Shown piece after piece: positions 14,482-21,291 of a DNA stretch of 27,684 nucleotides. The translations under genes and the position numbers were made by a program. Numbering within the stretch: the first letter of the stretch is position 1; every line of letters begins with the position of its first letter. The stretch is taken from positions 1 through 27,684 of IMG/VR virus record IMGVR_UViG_3300047274_000088; one strand, 5' to 3'. Under the pieces are notes generated by a model, which was not told where the DNA came from, did no database searches, and worked only from the letters and a program-made list of their open reading frames with translations. This DNA comes from a virus.

Positions 14482-15171
14482 TTATTTTCTATCACCAAAC
14501 AACTGTAATAGGTTAATAAACAAGTTGATAAAGTCCATATATAGAGTTAGTGCGCCACGAACTTCAGCAACATCACTGACTTGTACACTTAGTTCTTCAC
14601 GGATCTTTTGTGTGTCGTAGGCTGTTAAGCCAAGAAAGATAATGATAGCTAATGCACTGATAACCATTTGCATAACGGTACTGCCAATAAAGATGTTAAC
14701 AATACTGGCAATGATGATAGCAATCAATCCCACAAACATAAACTTTCCAACACTATCTAAACTTTGTTTAGTAAAATATCCATAGCCGCTCATCACACCA
14801 AACAGTATTGCCGCACCCATAAATGCTGACACAATACTACCCATAGTAAATACAGCAAAGATTGTAGCAAAGCTCAATCCCATTAATGCCGCAAAACCAT
14901 GTAAGCATAGTTGTGCTACACTTTTACTTGGGTTATTGGCTAGTACCATAGCAACACCAAAGATAGCCGCAAGTGGTGATAATATTACAATCCATTTAAT
15001 CCAGCCTGTAAAAAAGAATGCCAATAACTCTGGACTAGTGCCTACAAAGTAACTAACAAACATTGATACAATAACAGCGAGACTCATATGTCCATAGACA
15101 CGACCCATTGCTGAATTGATTTCGCTTGCGGAACGATATGACGTTCCATTTTCATAAGTTGTTTCAAACAT
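14482..15171 (-). CDS. Bax inhibitor-1 / YccA-YbhL family membrane protein
   Basis: 229 residues. A short cytoplasmic N-terminus (MFETTYENGTSYRSASEIN) is followed by about seven hydrophobic segments. The motifs fit BI-1: MGRVYGHMSLAVIVSMFVSY at the first segment, HGFAALMGLSFATIF in the middle, and LTAYDTQKIREE followed by ALTLYMDFINLFINLLQLFG at the end, the family's best-conserved part. Bacterial members act as pH-sensitive calcium leak channels or FtsH-associated proteins. A phage copy could change membrane ion balance or proteolysis during infection; that is inference. It ends 17 bp before the paralogue array. Confidence 0.85.
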   Translation of the reverse strand: MFETTYENGTSYRSASEINSAMGRVYGHMSLAVIVSMFVSYFVGTSPELLAFFFTGWIKWIVILSPLAAIFGVAMVLANNPSKSVAQLCLHGFAALMGLSFATIFAVFTMGSIVSAFMGAAILFGVMSGYGYFTKQSLDSVGKFMFVGLIAIIIASIVNIFIGSTVMQMVISALAIIIFLGLTAYDTQKIREELSVQVSDVAEVRGALTLYMDFINLFINLLQLFGDRK

Positions 15172-15181
15172 AGTTTTCTCC

Positions 15182-15832
15182 TTAAAATTTATTTGATGCT
15201 AATACGATTTGACAAATATGTTCTAATCGTTCAATGTGTTCAAAAGCACGCCATGGACTTGTATCTATAGCAACAACTCCGTGTCCTTTGATACCTACAA
15301 TATCGTAAGCAATATTGCCTTTATTGTCTAATTGTAACATCTTATGGCACTGGTCTGCAAGCTCTTGACTAATCGGAGGCACGTCTCCTACATTGGGTGC
15401 TACCTTGGTGTAACGATTCAATTCTGGAAACGCTTTGCTAATAGTGCTTAAATCAATACCGGCGTGCATTGCCGCAATACAATAAGTAGGGTGTAAATGA
15501 ACTACAACTCTTACATCATCACTGTGCTGACCCATTTCTCGTTGTAAGCCAAAGTGTAGTGGTATTTCTCCACTAGGTTTTAGCTTCTCACTAATGTCTG
15601 TATATGCCAATTCTTTCCAAGAATAGTATGGTTTAGGAGGTTGGTCATAGTAGCCTTGTTCAATGCCAATCTTCTTAAACTGATCTGGTTGCATGGTCTG
15701 CTTACGCACACCACTGGGAGTGATATAGAAATGATCCCGGTCGTGATGACGAATACTTACATTGCCATCACGACTGGTAATCCAGTTGCGTCTATATGCT
15801 TCAACTAACGTATCGCAAATTGTTTCTAACAT
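15182..15832 (-). CDS. Class II aldolase/adducin-family protein
   Basis: 216 residues, the usual length. It shows SRDGNVSIR (20-28) as the substrate phosphate loop, the catalytic glutamate in PSGEIPLHF (E89), zinc histidines in VVVHLHPTYC (H112, H114) and GIKGHGVVA (H184). Members include fuculose- and ribulose-phosphate aldolases, epimerases and methylthioribulose-phosphate dehydratase; the sequence does not pick one. It overlaps queD by one base (TAATG) and would be transcribed from the queD promoter. It probably supplies or removes a sugar phosphate for the glycan genes nearby. Confidence 0.8.
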   Translation of the reverse strand: MLETICDTLVEAYRRNWITSRDGNVSIRHHDRDHFYITPSGVRKQTMQPDQFKKIGIEQGYYDQPPKPYYSWKELAYTDISEKLKPSGEIPLHFGLQREMGQHSDDVRVVVHLHPTYCIAAMHAGIDLSTISKAFPELNRYTKVAPNVGDVPPISQELADQCHKMLQLDNKGNIAYDIVGIKGHGVVAIDTSPWRAFEHIERLEHICQIVLASNKF

Positions 15833-16314
15833 TATGCAAACTCTCCGTCTTCCCTATGACCACCACGACCTGCCATATTACTGTCAGTCTCACGAACCTC
15901 TACTCTACAGCACCATACACGCTTTGCTTCTTCGCTACCACAGTTAGGCAAGAAGATTGTGTTAATGTATTCATATAAGAAGTCAGCAATACCTTCACAA
16001 CCAGTACGTTCTACCTCTGTAATCTTTGCTAGTTTCAAACGACCTAGTTCTAATAGATGTTCACGCATCGGGTCATCTTGTGCGACTAGTAGAGTATGGT
16101 CAAACCATTCTTCTAGTTTATCTTTGAGTGGGCGTAATCCACCGAAGTCGGTTACCCAGTTACGGGCATCTAATGTATCGGCCTCAAACTCAAAGTGAAA
16201 ACTCATAGCATAACCATGAATTAAGTTACAATGACTGTCAGCACGCCATTGACGATATGCGACAGGACCTATTTGTCTGTATGTCTTTGTTGAAAAGAAT
16301 TTTTTGTTTGCCAT
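15832..16314 (-). CDS. queD: 6-carboxy-5,6,7,8-tetrahydropterin synthase, QueD type
   Basis: 160 residues. QueD turns dihydroneopterin triphosphate (from FolE) into 6-carboxytetrahydropterin. Motifs in order: SHCNLIHGYAMSF with the catalytic Cys C29 and His H33, VTDFGGLRPLK (DFG near 56-58), FDHTLLVA (D72, H73), TGCEGIADFLYEYI with E107, and VEVRETDSNMA with E141. The usual HGH zinc motif reads HGY (Y35), so one ligand is replaced or comes from H28. The substitution may be a phage-lineage feature. It is the first gene of its transcript, with a strong promoter and an AGGAG site. Confidence 0.88.
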   Translation of the reverse strand: MANKKFFSTKTYRQIGPVAYRQWRADSHCNLIHGYAMSFHFEFEADTLDARNWVTDFGGLRPLKDKLEEWFDHTLLVAQDDPMREHLLELGRLKLAKITEVERTGCEGIADFLYEYINTIFLPNCGSEEAKRVWCCRVEVRETDSNMAGRGGHREDGEFA

Positions 16315-16332
16315 GAATTTCTCCTATGTTGT

Positions 16333-16361
16333 ATTATAGCATAGGCAGCAGAATTTGTAAA
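16333..16361 (-). promoter_or_regulatory. Sigma70-type promoter for queD, with dyad over the -10 box
   Basis: TTTACA and TATAAT are separated by exactly 17 bp, with an extended TGC before the -10 box. The -10 box sits inside an inverted repeat, CCTATG...CATAGG (16323-16328 and 16340-16345), which might be an operator. It lies in the 75-bp gap before queD. Confidence 0.75.
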
Positions 16362-16389
16362 GCGGGATGATGTCCAAAGACCGCTATAG

Positions 16390-16863
16390 TTATTTATTAA
16401 GAGTGTTAATAATCTGGGCATCAGCTACCCGTTTTCTTAAACTTGAGCTACTGAAACTGTGGTCACGACCATTGAATACAAGTTCAATGCCACGTTCTCC
16501 GCCTTCATATCTTCCAGTAAACTCTTTTTCGGCATACTCTACACCTAGTATCCGAACATCTAATGGTAGAATAAGTAGTAGGTCGATAAGGTCCTGTTCA
16601 GTTTGATATACAACTACTTCATCAACATAGCGACAAGCCGCAAGTTGAATCTGTCGTTCTACGATACTTTGAATGGGTTTGTTCTTAGTATCAGGTCTAT
16701 CAATAGTTGGGTCAGTTTGTAATCCACAAATTAAATAATCGCAATGATTCTTCGCCTCACTTAACATAGCAACGTGACCTGCGTGTAATAAATCAAATGT
16801 ACTGAAAGTAATGCCAATCTTTTTACCTTGTGCTTTTAGTTCTTTAATGTGATTGAAAATCAT
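16390..16863 (-). CDS. Nucleotidyltransferase, cytidylyltransferase (TagD/RfaE-C) type
   Basis: 157 residues from the ATG at 16863, which overlaps the preceding stop (ATGA) and has a GGAGA site; a start six codons earlier is less well placed. The nucleotide-binding HxGH motif is HAGH (27-30) after GITFSTFDLL, and RDHSFSSSSLRKR (133-145) is the second nucleotide-binding segment. Such enzymes activate sugar or polyol phosphates with CTP or ATP. A second enzyme of this type, fused to a cupin, is encoded at 19654. Substrate unknown. Confidence 0.82.
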   Translation of the reverse strand: MIFNHIKELKAQGKKIGITFSTFDLLHAGHVAMLSEAKNHCDYLICGLQTDPTIDRPDTKNKPIQSIVERQIQLAACRYVDEVVVYQTEQDLIDLLLILPLDVRILGVEYAEKEFTGRYEGGERGIELVFNGRDHSFSSSSLRKRVADAQIINTLNK

Positions 16864-17096
16864 TTTGAAAGAGTTCTCCACATTTTAGTTTGGTCGTGTT
16901 CTTTTAAGAATTCATCCTCACCAACAAATGTGGGAGCATCACGCATAATCTCATCTAACAACCACTTGATACGATGCAAGTCTTTTTTGATTTCAAATTG
17001 ATTGTAACCATCATTGTAATTACTATGTAATTCTACACCACTCATATAGATTTGATGATGTACGCTATTGTAATCCATTTGTTTACGCATTCCCAT
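16860..17096 (-). CDS. Small protein of unknown function
   Basis: 78 residues. The ATG at 17096 has GGGAG seven bases upstream, inside the end of the DHFR-like gene, so I keep the longest start. The sequence contains [20 protein letters not shown], suggesting a helix pair. Aromatic and charged, no known motif. Confidence 0.65.
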   Translation of the reverse strand: MGMRKQMDYNSVHHQIYMSGVELHSNYNDGYNQFEIKKDLHRIKWLLDEIMRDAPTFVGEDEFLKEHDQTKMWRTLSK

Positions 17097-17274
17097 TATT
17101 CAACTCCCATAATTCAAGAGCCTTTGCAGGATAAATTTGTACAGAACCTTTTTCTGTATGACTCTCAACTGCATATCCTTCGGGCGTTAACTCAGTTGAA
17201 TATGTACCCACTACTTTACCGTGCCATTCTGAACCAGACACTTTTTTAACCATATCACCTAATTTAAATTTCAT
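17083..17274 (-). CDS. dfrB: Type II (R67-like) dihydrofolate reductase homologue
   Basis: 63 residues. From GDMVKK to the VQIYP segment it aligns with the R67 plasmid dihydrofolate reductase as I remember it, including [10 protein letters not shown] and GSVQIYP. The active-site loop V-Q-I-Y is intact at 45-48, with S44, K11 (R67 K32), W17 (W38) and Y25 (Y46) also kept; R67 W45 is Thr here. The disordered N-terminal tail of R67 is absent. R67 is an SH3-like tetramer that reduces dihydrofolate with NADPH. The ATG at 17274 overlaps the folE stop (ATGA), tying it to pterin synthesis. Activity is unproven: it could be a related SH3-like protein with another role. Confidence 0.75.
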   Translation of the reverse strand: MKFKLGDMVKKVSGSEWHGKVVGTYSTELTPEGYAVESHTEKGSVQIYPAKALELWELNNGNA

Positions 17275-17957
17275 TTGCAACCTTTGTTAGCAATTTGTAA
17301 GAACTCACTACGTGCCGCAGGATCTGTTTTAAAACCACCACCTAAACGACAAGTGACAGTACTACTACCGGTATCTTCAACACCACGTGACTTAACACAA
17401 TAGTGTTGTGCGTCAATCATAACTGCAACATCTTCTGTATCAAGGATGAACTGTAAGGTGTGAAAAATTTGCTCTGTTAACCTCTCTTGGATCTGAGGCC
17501 TTTTGCTAAAATATTCTACTATACGGTTGATCTTACTAAGCCCAAGAACTTTTTGTTTAGGGACATAAGCTACAGTAGCCAATCCGTCGATGACTACAAA
17601 ATGATGTTCGCAGTTAGATTGAACATTAACATTACGCTCTACAACCATTTCGTTGTATTGCATCTTGTTGTCAACTGTTGTACATTTAGGGAACGCATCG
17701 TAATCAAGCCCCCAAAAGATTTCGTTGACATACATCTTAGCGACACGTTTAGGTGTTTCTGTTAGGCTATCATCATCTAGGTCTAGACCCATTGTTTCCA
17801 TAATAGCTTTGAAATGACCTTCAATCTTTTCAATACGATCCTTACGATCACCTAAATCAATTGTATCGTCAATTGGCGTTTCTACGCCCATATTTAATAG
17901 ATGTAGATGAACTTTTTGACCCAACTCAGGGTCGCATTTTGTTTTATTATAACTCAT
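17271..17957 (-). CDS. folE: GTP cyclohydrolase I
   Basis: 228 residues from the ATG at 17957, which is chosen because AAAGGAAGG lies just upstream; an earlier start would add 19 residues that look non-coding. FolE opens GTP to dihydroneopterin triphosphate, the first step to CDG. Signature segments: [19 protein letters not shown] (C116 and H119 zinc, H118 catalytic), [23 protein letters not shown], and [20 protein letters not shown] with C187. It feeds QueD and QueE; folate is the alternative use. It overlaps the DHFR-like gene by four bases. The leader holds a perfect inverted repeat. Confidence 0.93.
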   Translation of the reverse strand: MSYNKTKCDPELGQKVHLHLLNMGVETPIDDTIDLGDRKDRIEKIEGHFKAIMETMGLDLDDDSLTETPKRVAKMYVNEIFWGLDYDAFPKCTTVDNKMQYNEMVVERNVNVQSNCEHHFVVIDGLATVAYVPKQKVLGLSKINRIVEYFSKRPQIQERLTEQIFHTLQFILDTEDVAVMIDAQHYCVKSRGVEDTGSSTVTCRLGGGFKTDPAARSEFLQIANKGCK

Positions 17958-17992
17958 AGATAACCTTCCTTTGTGATGGTTTTGTTTTGACA

Positions 17993-18016
17993 TTGTGTTA
18001 CCGTTGTGTAACACAA
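17993..18016. repeat. Perfect inverted repeat in the folE leader
   Basis: Arms TTGTGTTAC and GTAACACAA (nine bases each) surround a six-base loop. It lies 36 bp before the folE ATG, just downstream of a late-like box. There is no T-run, so it is not a typical terminator; an operator or a 5' mRNA hairpin is more likely. Confidence 0.7.
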
Positions 18017-18017
18017 G

Positions 18018-18025
18018 TATTTATC
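18018..18025 (-). promoter_or_regulatory. T4-late-like box upstream of folE
   Basis: The minus strand reads GATAAATA, seven of eight bases of the late consensus, overlapping the stop codon of the preceding gene. The same TGATAAATA string precedes the plus-strand pair at 7362-7370. The placement is plausible for folE but the match could be chance. Confidence 0.35.
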
Positions 18026-18254
18026 ACTTTGATTTAGCAACTGATTTTTTTGATTTAGCTTTAACTGCGGGCTTTGTATTGGCAAGTTCAACACTAGCGC
18101 AGGCTTCACGTACCTCTTTAACTAATGCATCCCAATCCCATTCTAATTCAGTACGACCATCAGAGTAGGTAGACACAGTTAAGTGACTACCTACTAGTAT
18201 GGAGTCTGGCAATGAACTAACTTCTTCAAGTTGAATTTTCTTGCGAGTTGCCAT
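18024..18254 (-). CDS. Small protein with Lys/Ala-rich tail, unknown function
   Basis: 76 residues. The body (SLPDSILVGSHLTVSTYSDG, ELEWDWDALVKEV) is followed by a basic C-terminal tail (KPAVKAKSKKSVAKSK, about 61-76) that looks like a histone H1-type tail and may bind DNA. It follows the Hc1-like gene by two bases, so the two may act together. Function unknown. Confidence 0.65.
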   Translation of the reverse strand: MATRKKIQLEEVSSLPDSILVGSHLTVSTYSDGRTELEWDWDALVKEVREACASVELANTKPAVKAKSKKSVAKSK

Positions 18255-18256
18255 AT

Positions 18257-18451
18257 TTAAGCCTTAGCTTTTGCTTCTGCACGTGCGGCTTTTTCTGCTG
18301 TAATTTCGTTACGGCGAGCCTTAACTGCTTTAGCTAACTCTGCTAATGCTTTTCGGGCACGTGTACCAGCGGCTGCATTGCCTTTGTTAAACTTATCGTT
18401 CTCGGCATTGTATGCCGCTAAACTAGTTTCAATATCATTTTGTGCGCTCAT
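18257..18451 (-). CDS. Histone H1-like (Hc1-type) protein
   Basis: 64 residues from the ATG at 18451 (AAGGAG upstream), preferred over an in-frame start nine codons earlier. The segment KGNAAAGTRARKALAELAKA (about 23-42) matches the core motif of the Hc1 histone-like family as I recall it, and the C-terminal part is Ala/Lys/Arg/Glu-rich. Hc1-type proteins bind and compact DNA without clear sequence preference. In a phage it may organise the genome or affect host transcription. Confidence 0.7.
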   Translation of the reverse strand: MSAQNDIETSLAAYNAENDKFNKGNAAAGTRARKALAELAKAVKARRNEITAEKAARAEAKAKA

Positions 18452-18461
18452 AATTTTCTCC

Positions 18462-19661
18462 TTAATATTTTGCTTCACGGGTGTGTTTGCGATAATCAGA
18501 ATCCATACGCAACCATTGTTGTCCTTTGCCTTCTAATATATCACAAATTCTATCGATTGTACCATCAGTCCAATCACTTATCTTACCCTGATTTACGTGC
18601 GGGTGATGTAACATATTATATAACTTAATTGTTGCATCTTCAACACTCCAGGGCGTATATAATCTTGTATAGTCATTCGCAAATGTTTCTGGGAAACTGC
18701 GATATGCAGGATACAATACATTACAACCTAATGCATCTGCTTCACTTACTGTATTACTTACCCAATCTTGTAACGCACAGTTAAACAACACTCTTGTATC
18801 ATTTAGTAATTCATAATATGCGTTCTTATCAAGGTCCTCGAATACACGCAACAATCCACGATTTTGCATATCTTGTGTACGCTTCATATAACTATCGTTG
18901 TTGCTTTTTAGTTTACTACCACTGAACACACAGAATTCTACACCACGATATACACCATAACGATCCTTTTCACCATATCGTTTAAAGAATTCTTCAATCA
19001 CATCCATATAGAAGTCTGGTTGTTTTTCTTGATCCCATCTAGCACTAAATGCAATACGCATCTTGCGTTCATCGAATGGCTTAATGTCGTTGTTTATACG
19101 ACTACGTACTTCTTCTTTACCAAATGCTAAGCCTGAGATATTGTAGATCGGAGCACGCCAACCCGCAATCTTCATATGCATAACCATTTCTTCGTTTGAA
19201 GCAAGTACACCGTCACAAAAACTATCTACCATCTTCTCATAGTGACCCATGAACTCACTCATACCCCATACGTGTACGAAATCATCAGGGTCAATACTTT
19301 GTGCTAGACAGCGAACAAAAATCTTAGGACGACTTGTGATCGGGATCTGTTTCATAATGTAGGGCAATGATTCAATGCCCGGCTGAAACATATCTTCAAA
19401 ATAAACTATATCACCTGCGCCTACATCGCCCTGCTTCATCATCTTAACTAGATTCATTAGTTGACTCATACCAAAGTATGTGCGACCATGAGCATCTAAT
19501 ACTTGACCAGTAACAATAGCTTGGTCATTACTTAATGTTTCGCCCGGGACAATAACATAGTTAATGCCCCTGCGTTTAAATACACTTTCATTCCAGTCTT
19601 GTAACTGTAGTGTGTATCTTGCTTTGTAAGGCTCAAGGCCCATGTAAAATAGTTTATGCAT
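18462..19661 (-). CDS. Glycosyltransferase, GT-B type
   Basis: 399 residues. The C-terminal donor domain is recognisable: RIAFSARWDQEKQPDFYMDV near 223-242 and the later VSNTVSEADALGCNVLYPAY near 313-332, which follow the GT4-type pattern of a first donor-domain strand and an E-x(n)-E nucleotide-sugar loop. The N-terminal half (LFYMGLEPYKARYTLQLQDW) is less familiar and may hold a specific acceptor site. It overlaps the bifunctional nucleotidyltransferase gene by eight bases, suggesting it uses that product. Distinct from the glycosyltransferase at 9481. Acceptor unknown. Confidence 0.75.
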   Translation of the reverse strand: MHKLFYMGLEPYKARYTLQLQDWNESVFKRRGINYVIVPGETLSNDQAIVTGQVLDAHGRTYFGMSQLMNLVKMMKQGDVGAGDIVYFEDMFQPGIESLPYIMKQIPITSRPKIFVRCLAQSIDPDDFVHVWGMSEFMGHYEKMVDSFCDGVLASNEEMVMHMKIAGWRAPIYNISGLAFGKEEVRSRINNDIKPFDERKMRIAFSARWDQEKQPDFYMDVIEEFFKRYGEKDRYGVYRGVEFCVFSGSKLKSNNDSYMKRTQDMQNRGLLRVFEDLDKNAYYELLNDTRVLFNCALQDWVSNTVSEADALGCNVLYPAYRSFPETFANDYTRLYTPWSVEDATIKLYNMLHHPHVNQGKISDWTDGTIDRICDILEGKGQQWLRMDSDYRKHTREAKY

Positions 19662-20415
19662 TTTGTCGTTTAATATCTTCTTCTACACATTTCTTACCAT
19701 ATTGAATCTCAACGATTTTACAAGGTTTACTAAATGTGTTAGTTAACTGATGCCACTCATCAGGCTTAATAGTGATTGTATCATGTTTACTTAGAATTGT
19801 CTCAGTCACTTCACCCGTTTCAGCGTACCCACGTAGCTTACATTTACCCTCAGTAACAATCCAATATTCACTGCGCTTACTATGTTTCTGCATACTGAGA
19901 GATTGTTTTGGTTCTACTGTAAGTTCTTTTACCTTAGTACCATCTACTTCGTGCAACACACGATAGTATCCCCAATCACGTTCTGTTTTGGGTGCTTTCC
20001 AAGTGTCGAGAATCCAACTACTTGAATTTACCTTGTCTTCCCCACCTACACTAAAAACGAATTCGATGTTATTGTCATCGATATCCATTTCTGGAATGTT
20101 ATCACTGGTTCTATCACCACCATTAGCAAATACAATAGTTGCTTCTGGATAGTTTTCTCTAATTTGTCTAATAGCATCTTTGGCAGTATCGTCACTATCA
20201 TCAAACAATAACAATGCATCAGGTGTATCTAATGCTGAAGTTACTGCTACACGCTCACCTAGTGGCAAGAATGGTCTACCTTTTTTACGAGACAACCAAG
20301 CATCGCTATTAAGACCGATGACTAGCATATCTCCTAATTTTTTTGCCGCATTGATATATGCGATATGGCCGCTATGTAGTGGATCAAATCCACCTGTGAT
20401 TAATACTACTTTCAT
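19654..20415 (-). CDS. Nucleotidyltransferase-cupin fusion (sugar activation)
   Basis: 253 residues from the ATG at 20415, which overlaps the previous stop (ATGA) and follows GAGGA; a start seven codons earlier is less likely. The N-terminal ~140 residues form an HxGH nucleotidyltransferase (GGFDPLHSGHIAY, HSGH at 14-17; KVNSSSW near 128) as in RfaE/HldE C-domains. Residues ~150-250 form a cupin like the isomerase half of ManC: QSLSMQKHSKRSEYWIVTEG and KPDEWHQLTN hold the metal residues. One protein would thus activate and isomerise or bind a sugar phosphate. It precedes a glycosyltransferase gene. Substrate not determinable. Confidence 0.8.
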   Translation of the reverse strand: MKVVLITGGFDPLHSGHIAYINAAKKLGDMLVIGLNSDAWLSRKKGRPFLPLGERVAVTSALDTPDALLLFDDSDDTAKDAIRQIRENYPEATIVFANGGDRTSDNIPEMDIDDNNIEFVFSVGGEDKVNSSSWILDTWKAPKTERDWGYYRVLHEVDGTKVKELTVEPKQSLSMQKHSKRSEYWIVTEGKCKLRGYAETGEVTETILSKHDTITIKPDEWHQLTNTFSKPCKIVEIQYGKKCVEEDIKRQNA

Positions 20416-20612
20416 GGGCGCATATCCTCTGCCCATTGATCTTTAGCCCACTTGCCGGCTAATTGTTTTTGATGCTGACGATATGCGAAAACACGCATAT
20501 CATACAGTGTTGATTCGTCAAACTTGTAACCATAGTCTTGACAAAATGTCAAGTAATTTTCAAGGTCCTCAAATAGTTGTTGAACACGTGGGTTAGATTG
20601 TTGTTTTGCCAT
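20412..20612 (-). CDS. Small protein of unknown function
   Basis: 66 residues, helical, aromatic and Gln-rich (RVQQLFEDLENYLTFCQDYG ... FAYRQHQKQLAGKW). It resembles a small protein I recall as uncharacterised in T4-like cyanophages. It overlaps the fusion gene by four bases. Function unknown. Confidence 0.65.
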   Translation of the reverse strand: MAKQQSNPRVQQLFEDLENYLTFCQDYGYKFDESTLYDMRVFAYRQHQKQLAGKWAKDQWAEDMRP

Positions 20613-20625
20613 TTTATTAATTCCT

Positions 20626-21081
20626 TTAAATAGCTAGTGATTGATAAGGTTTGTTTGTATTATAGACAATCGTAGCACCATTCTCATTATCTTCTGATAC
20701 TTGAATAACAATATTACGATCTGGATATCGAGTTGCAATGACTTCATAGAGGTCATCACTAATCATTTCACAACTTTTGTAATCCAACGCAAGAATGCCT
20801 TGAGAATATTGATTCTCTAACCATCGCTTGAACTGAATAAACTCAATATCACGGTCGTTGTGAAACACTTCAATAGACACTTCAAAATGAAAGATGTGTC
20901 TATGTGGAGTTGCTAGAAAGCTAACATCATACTCATCACCTGTTGCCAGATTAGGGTCTGTTGCTGCCGCTGGGTATTTATGAATACCTTCTTTTTGAAA
21001 ACGTACAAAGATTGTGCGAATTGCGTGTTGCTTAATACGATTGCGTTTTTCGAATTCTGCTTGTGTTTTTTGTTCAATCAT
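20626..21081 (-). CDS. QueD-like T-fold protein without the catalytic cysteine
   Basis: 151 residues. Segments in order match the QueD/PTPS layout: TPHRHIFHFEVSIEV (HxH at 60-62, where QueD has HGH), RDIEFIQFKRWLENQ (78-91; QueD has DFxxLK), KSCEMISDDLYEVI (102-115; QueD has TxENLAxxI) and IQVSEDNENGA (126-136; QueD has VxVxET). There is no cysteine before the first His motif, so it is unlikely to do normal QueD chemistry. It lies one small gene from dpdA and may process the deazaguanine base or bind it. Assignment to the T-fold superfamily is by eye. Confidence 0.6.
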   Translation of the reverse strand: MIEQKTQAEFEKRNRIKQHAIRTIFVRFQKEGIHKYPAAATDPNLATGDEYDVSFLATPHRHIFHFEVSIEVFHNDRDIEFIQFKRWLENQYSQGILALDYKSCEMISDDLYEVIATRYPDRNIVIQVSEDNENGATIVYNTNKPYQSLAI

Positions 21082-21290
21082 CTATCATCTCCTAAATCTA
21101 CTGTGTTATGGTCATTGTCCCATTGAGCACGAATCATCATTCTAAGTTCTTTATTGTACTTGTCTTTGGTTTCTTTTAAATCAGATAATTTTTTAGTGTC
21201 TGTTGAACTGTTCTTTTCTAATTGAAAGATTTGATTATCTAACAGTCTAACTGATTCTTCTAGTGTCTTAATACGATTTTTATATGGCAT
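21078..21290 (-). CDS. Small coiled-coil protein, unknown function
   Basis: 70 residues, mostly one helix with a heptad pattern (IKTLEESVRLLDNQIFQLEK ... LSDLKETKDKYNKELRMMI) and an acidic end. It sits between dpdA and the QueD-like gene, overlapping the latter by four bases. It may be a partner subunit; no motif is visible. Confidence 0.65.
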   Translation of the reverse strand: MPYKNRIKTLEESVRLLDNQIFQLEKNSSTDTKKLSDLKETKDKYNKELRMMIRAQWDNDHNTVDLGDDR

Positions 21291-21291
21291 A

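Noticed and set aside
16340-16389. Possible terminator after the nucleotidyltransferase gene (AGCGG ... CCGCTTT)
   Set aside because: Only a five-base stem with a long loop and a short T-run; too weak to list.
20966-20984. Late-like box CATAAATA within a small palindrome (GGTATTCATAAATACC)
   Set aside because: It lies inside the coding sequence of the QueD-like protein, with no gene start properly placed downstream.
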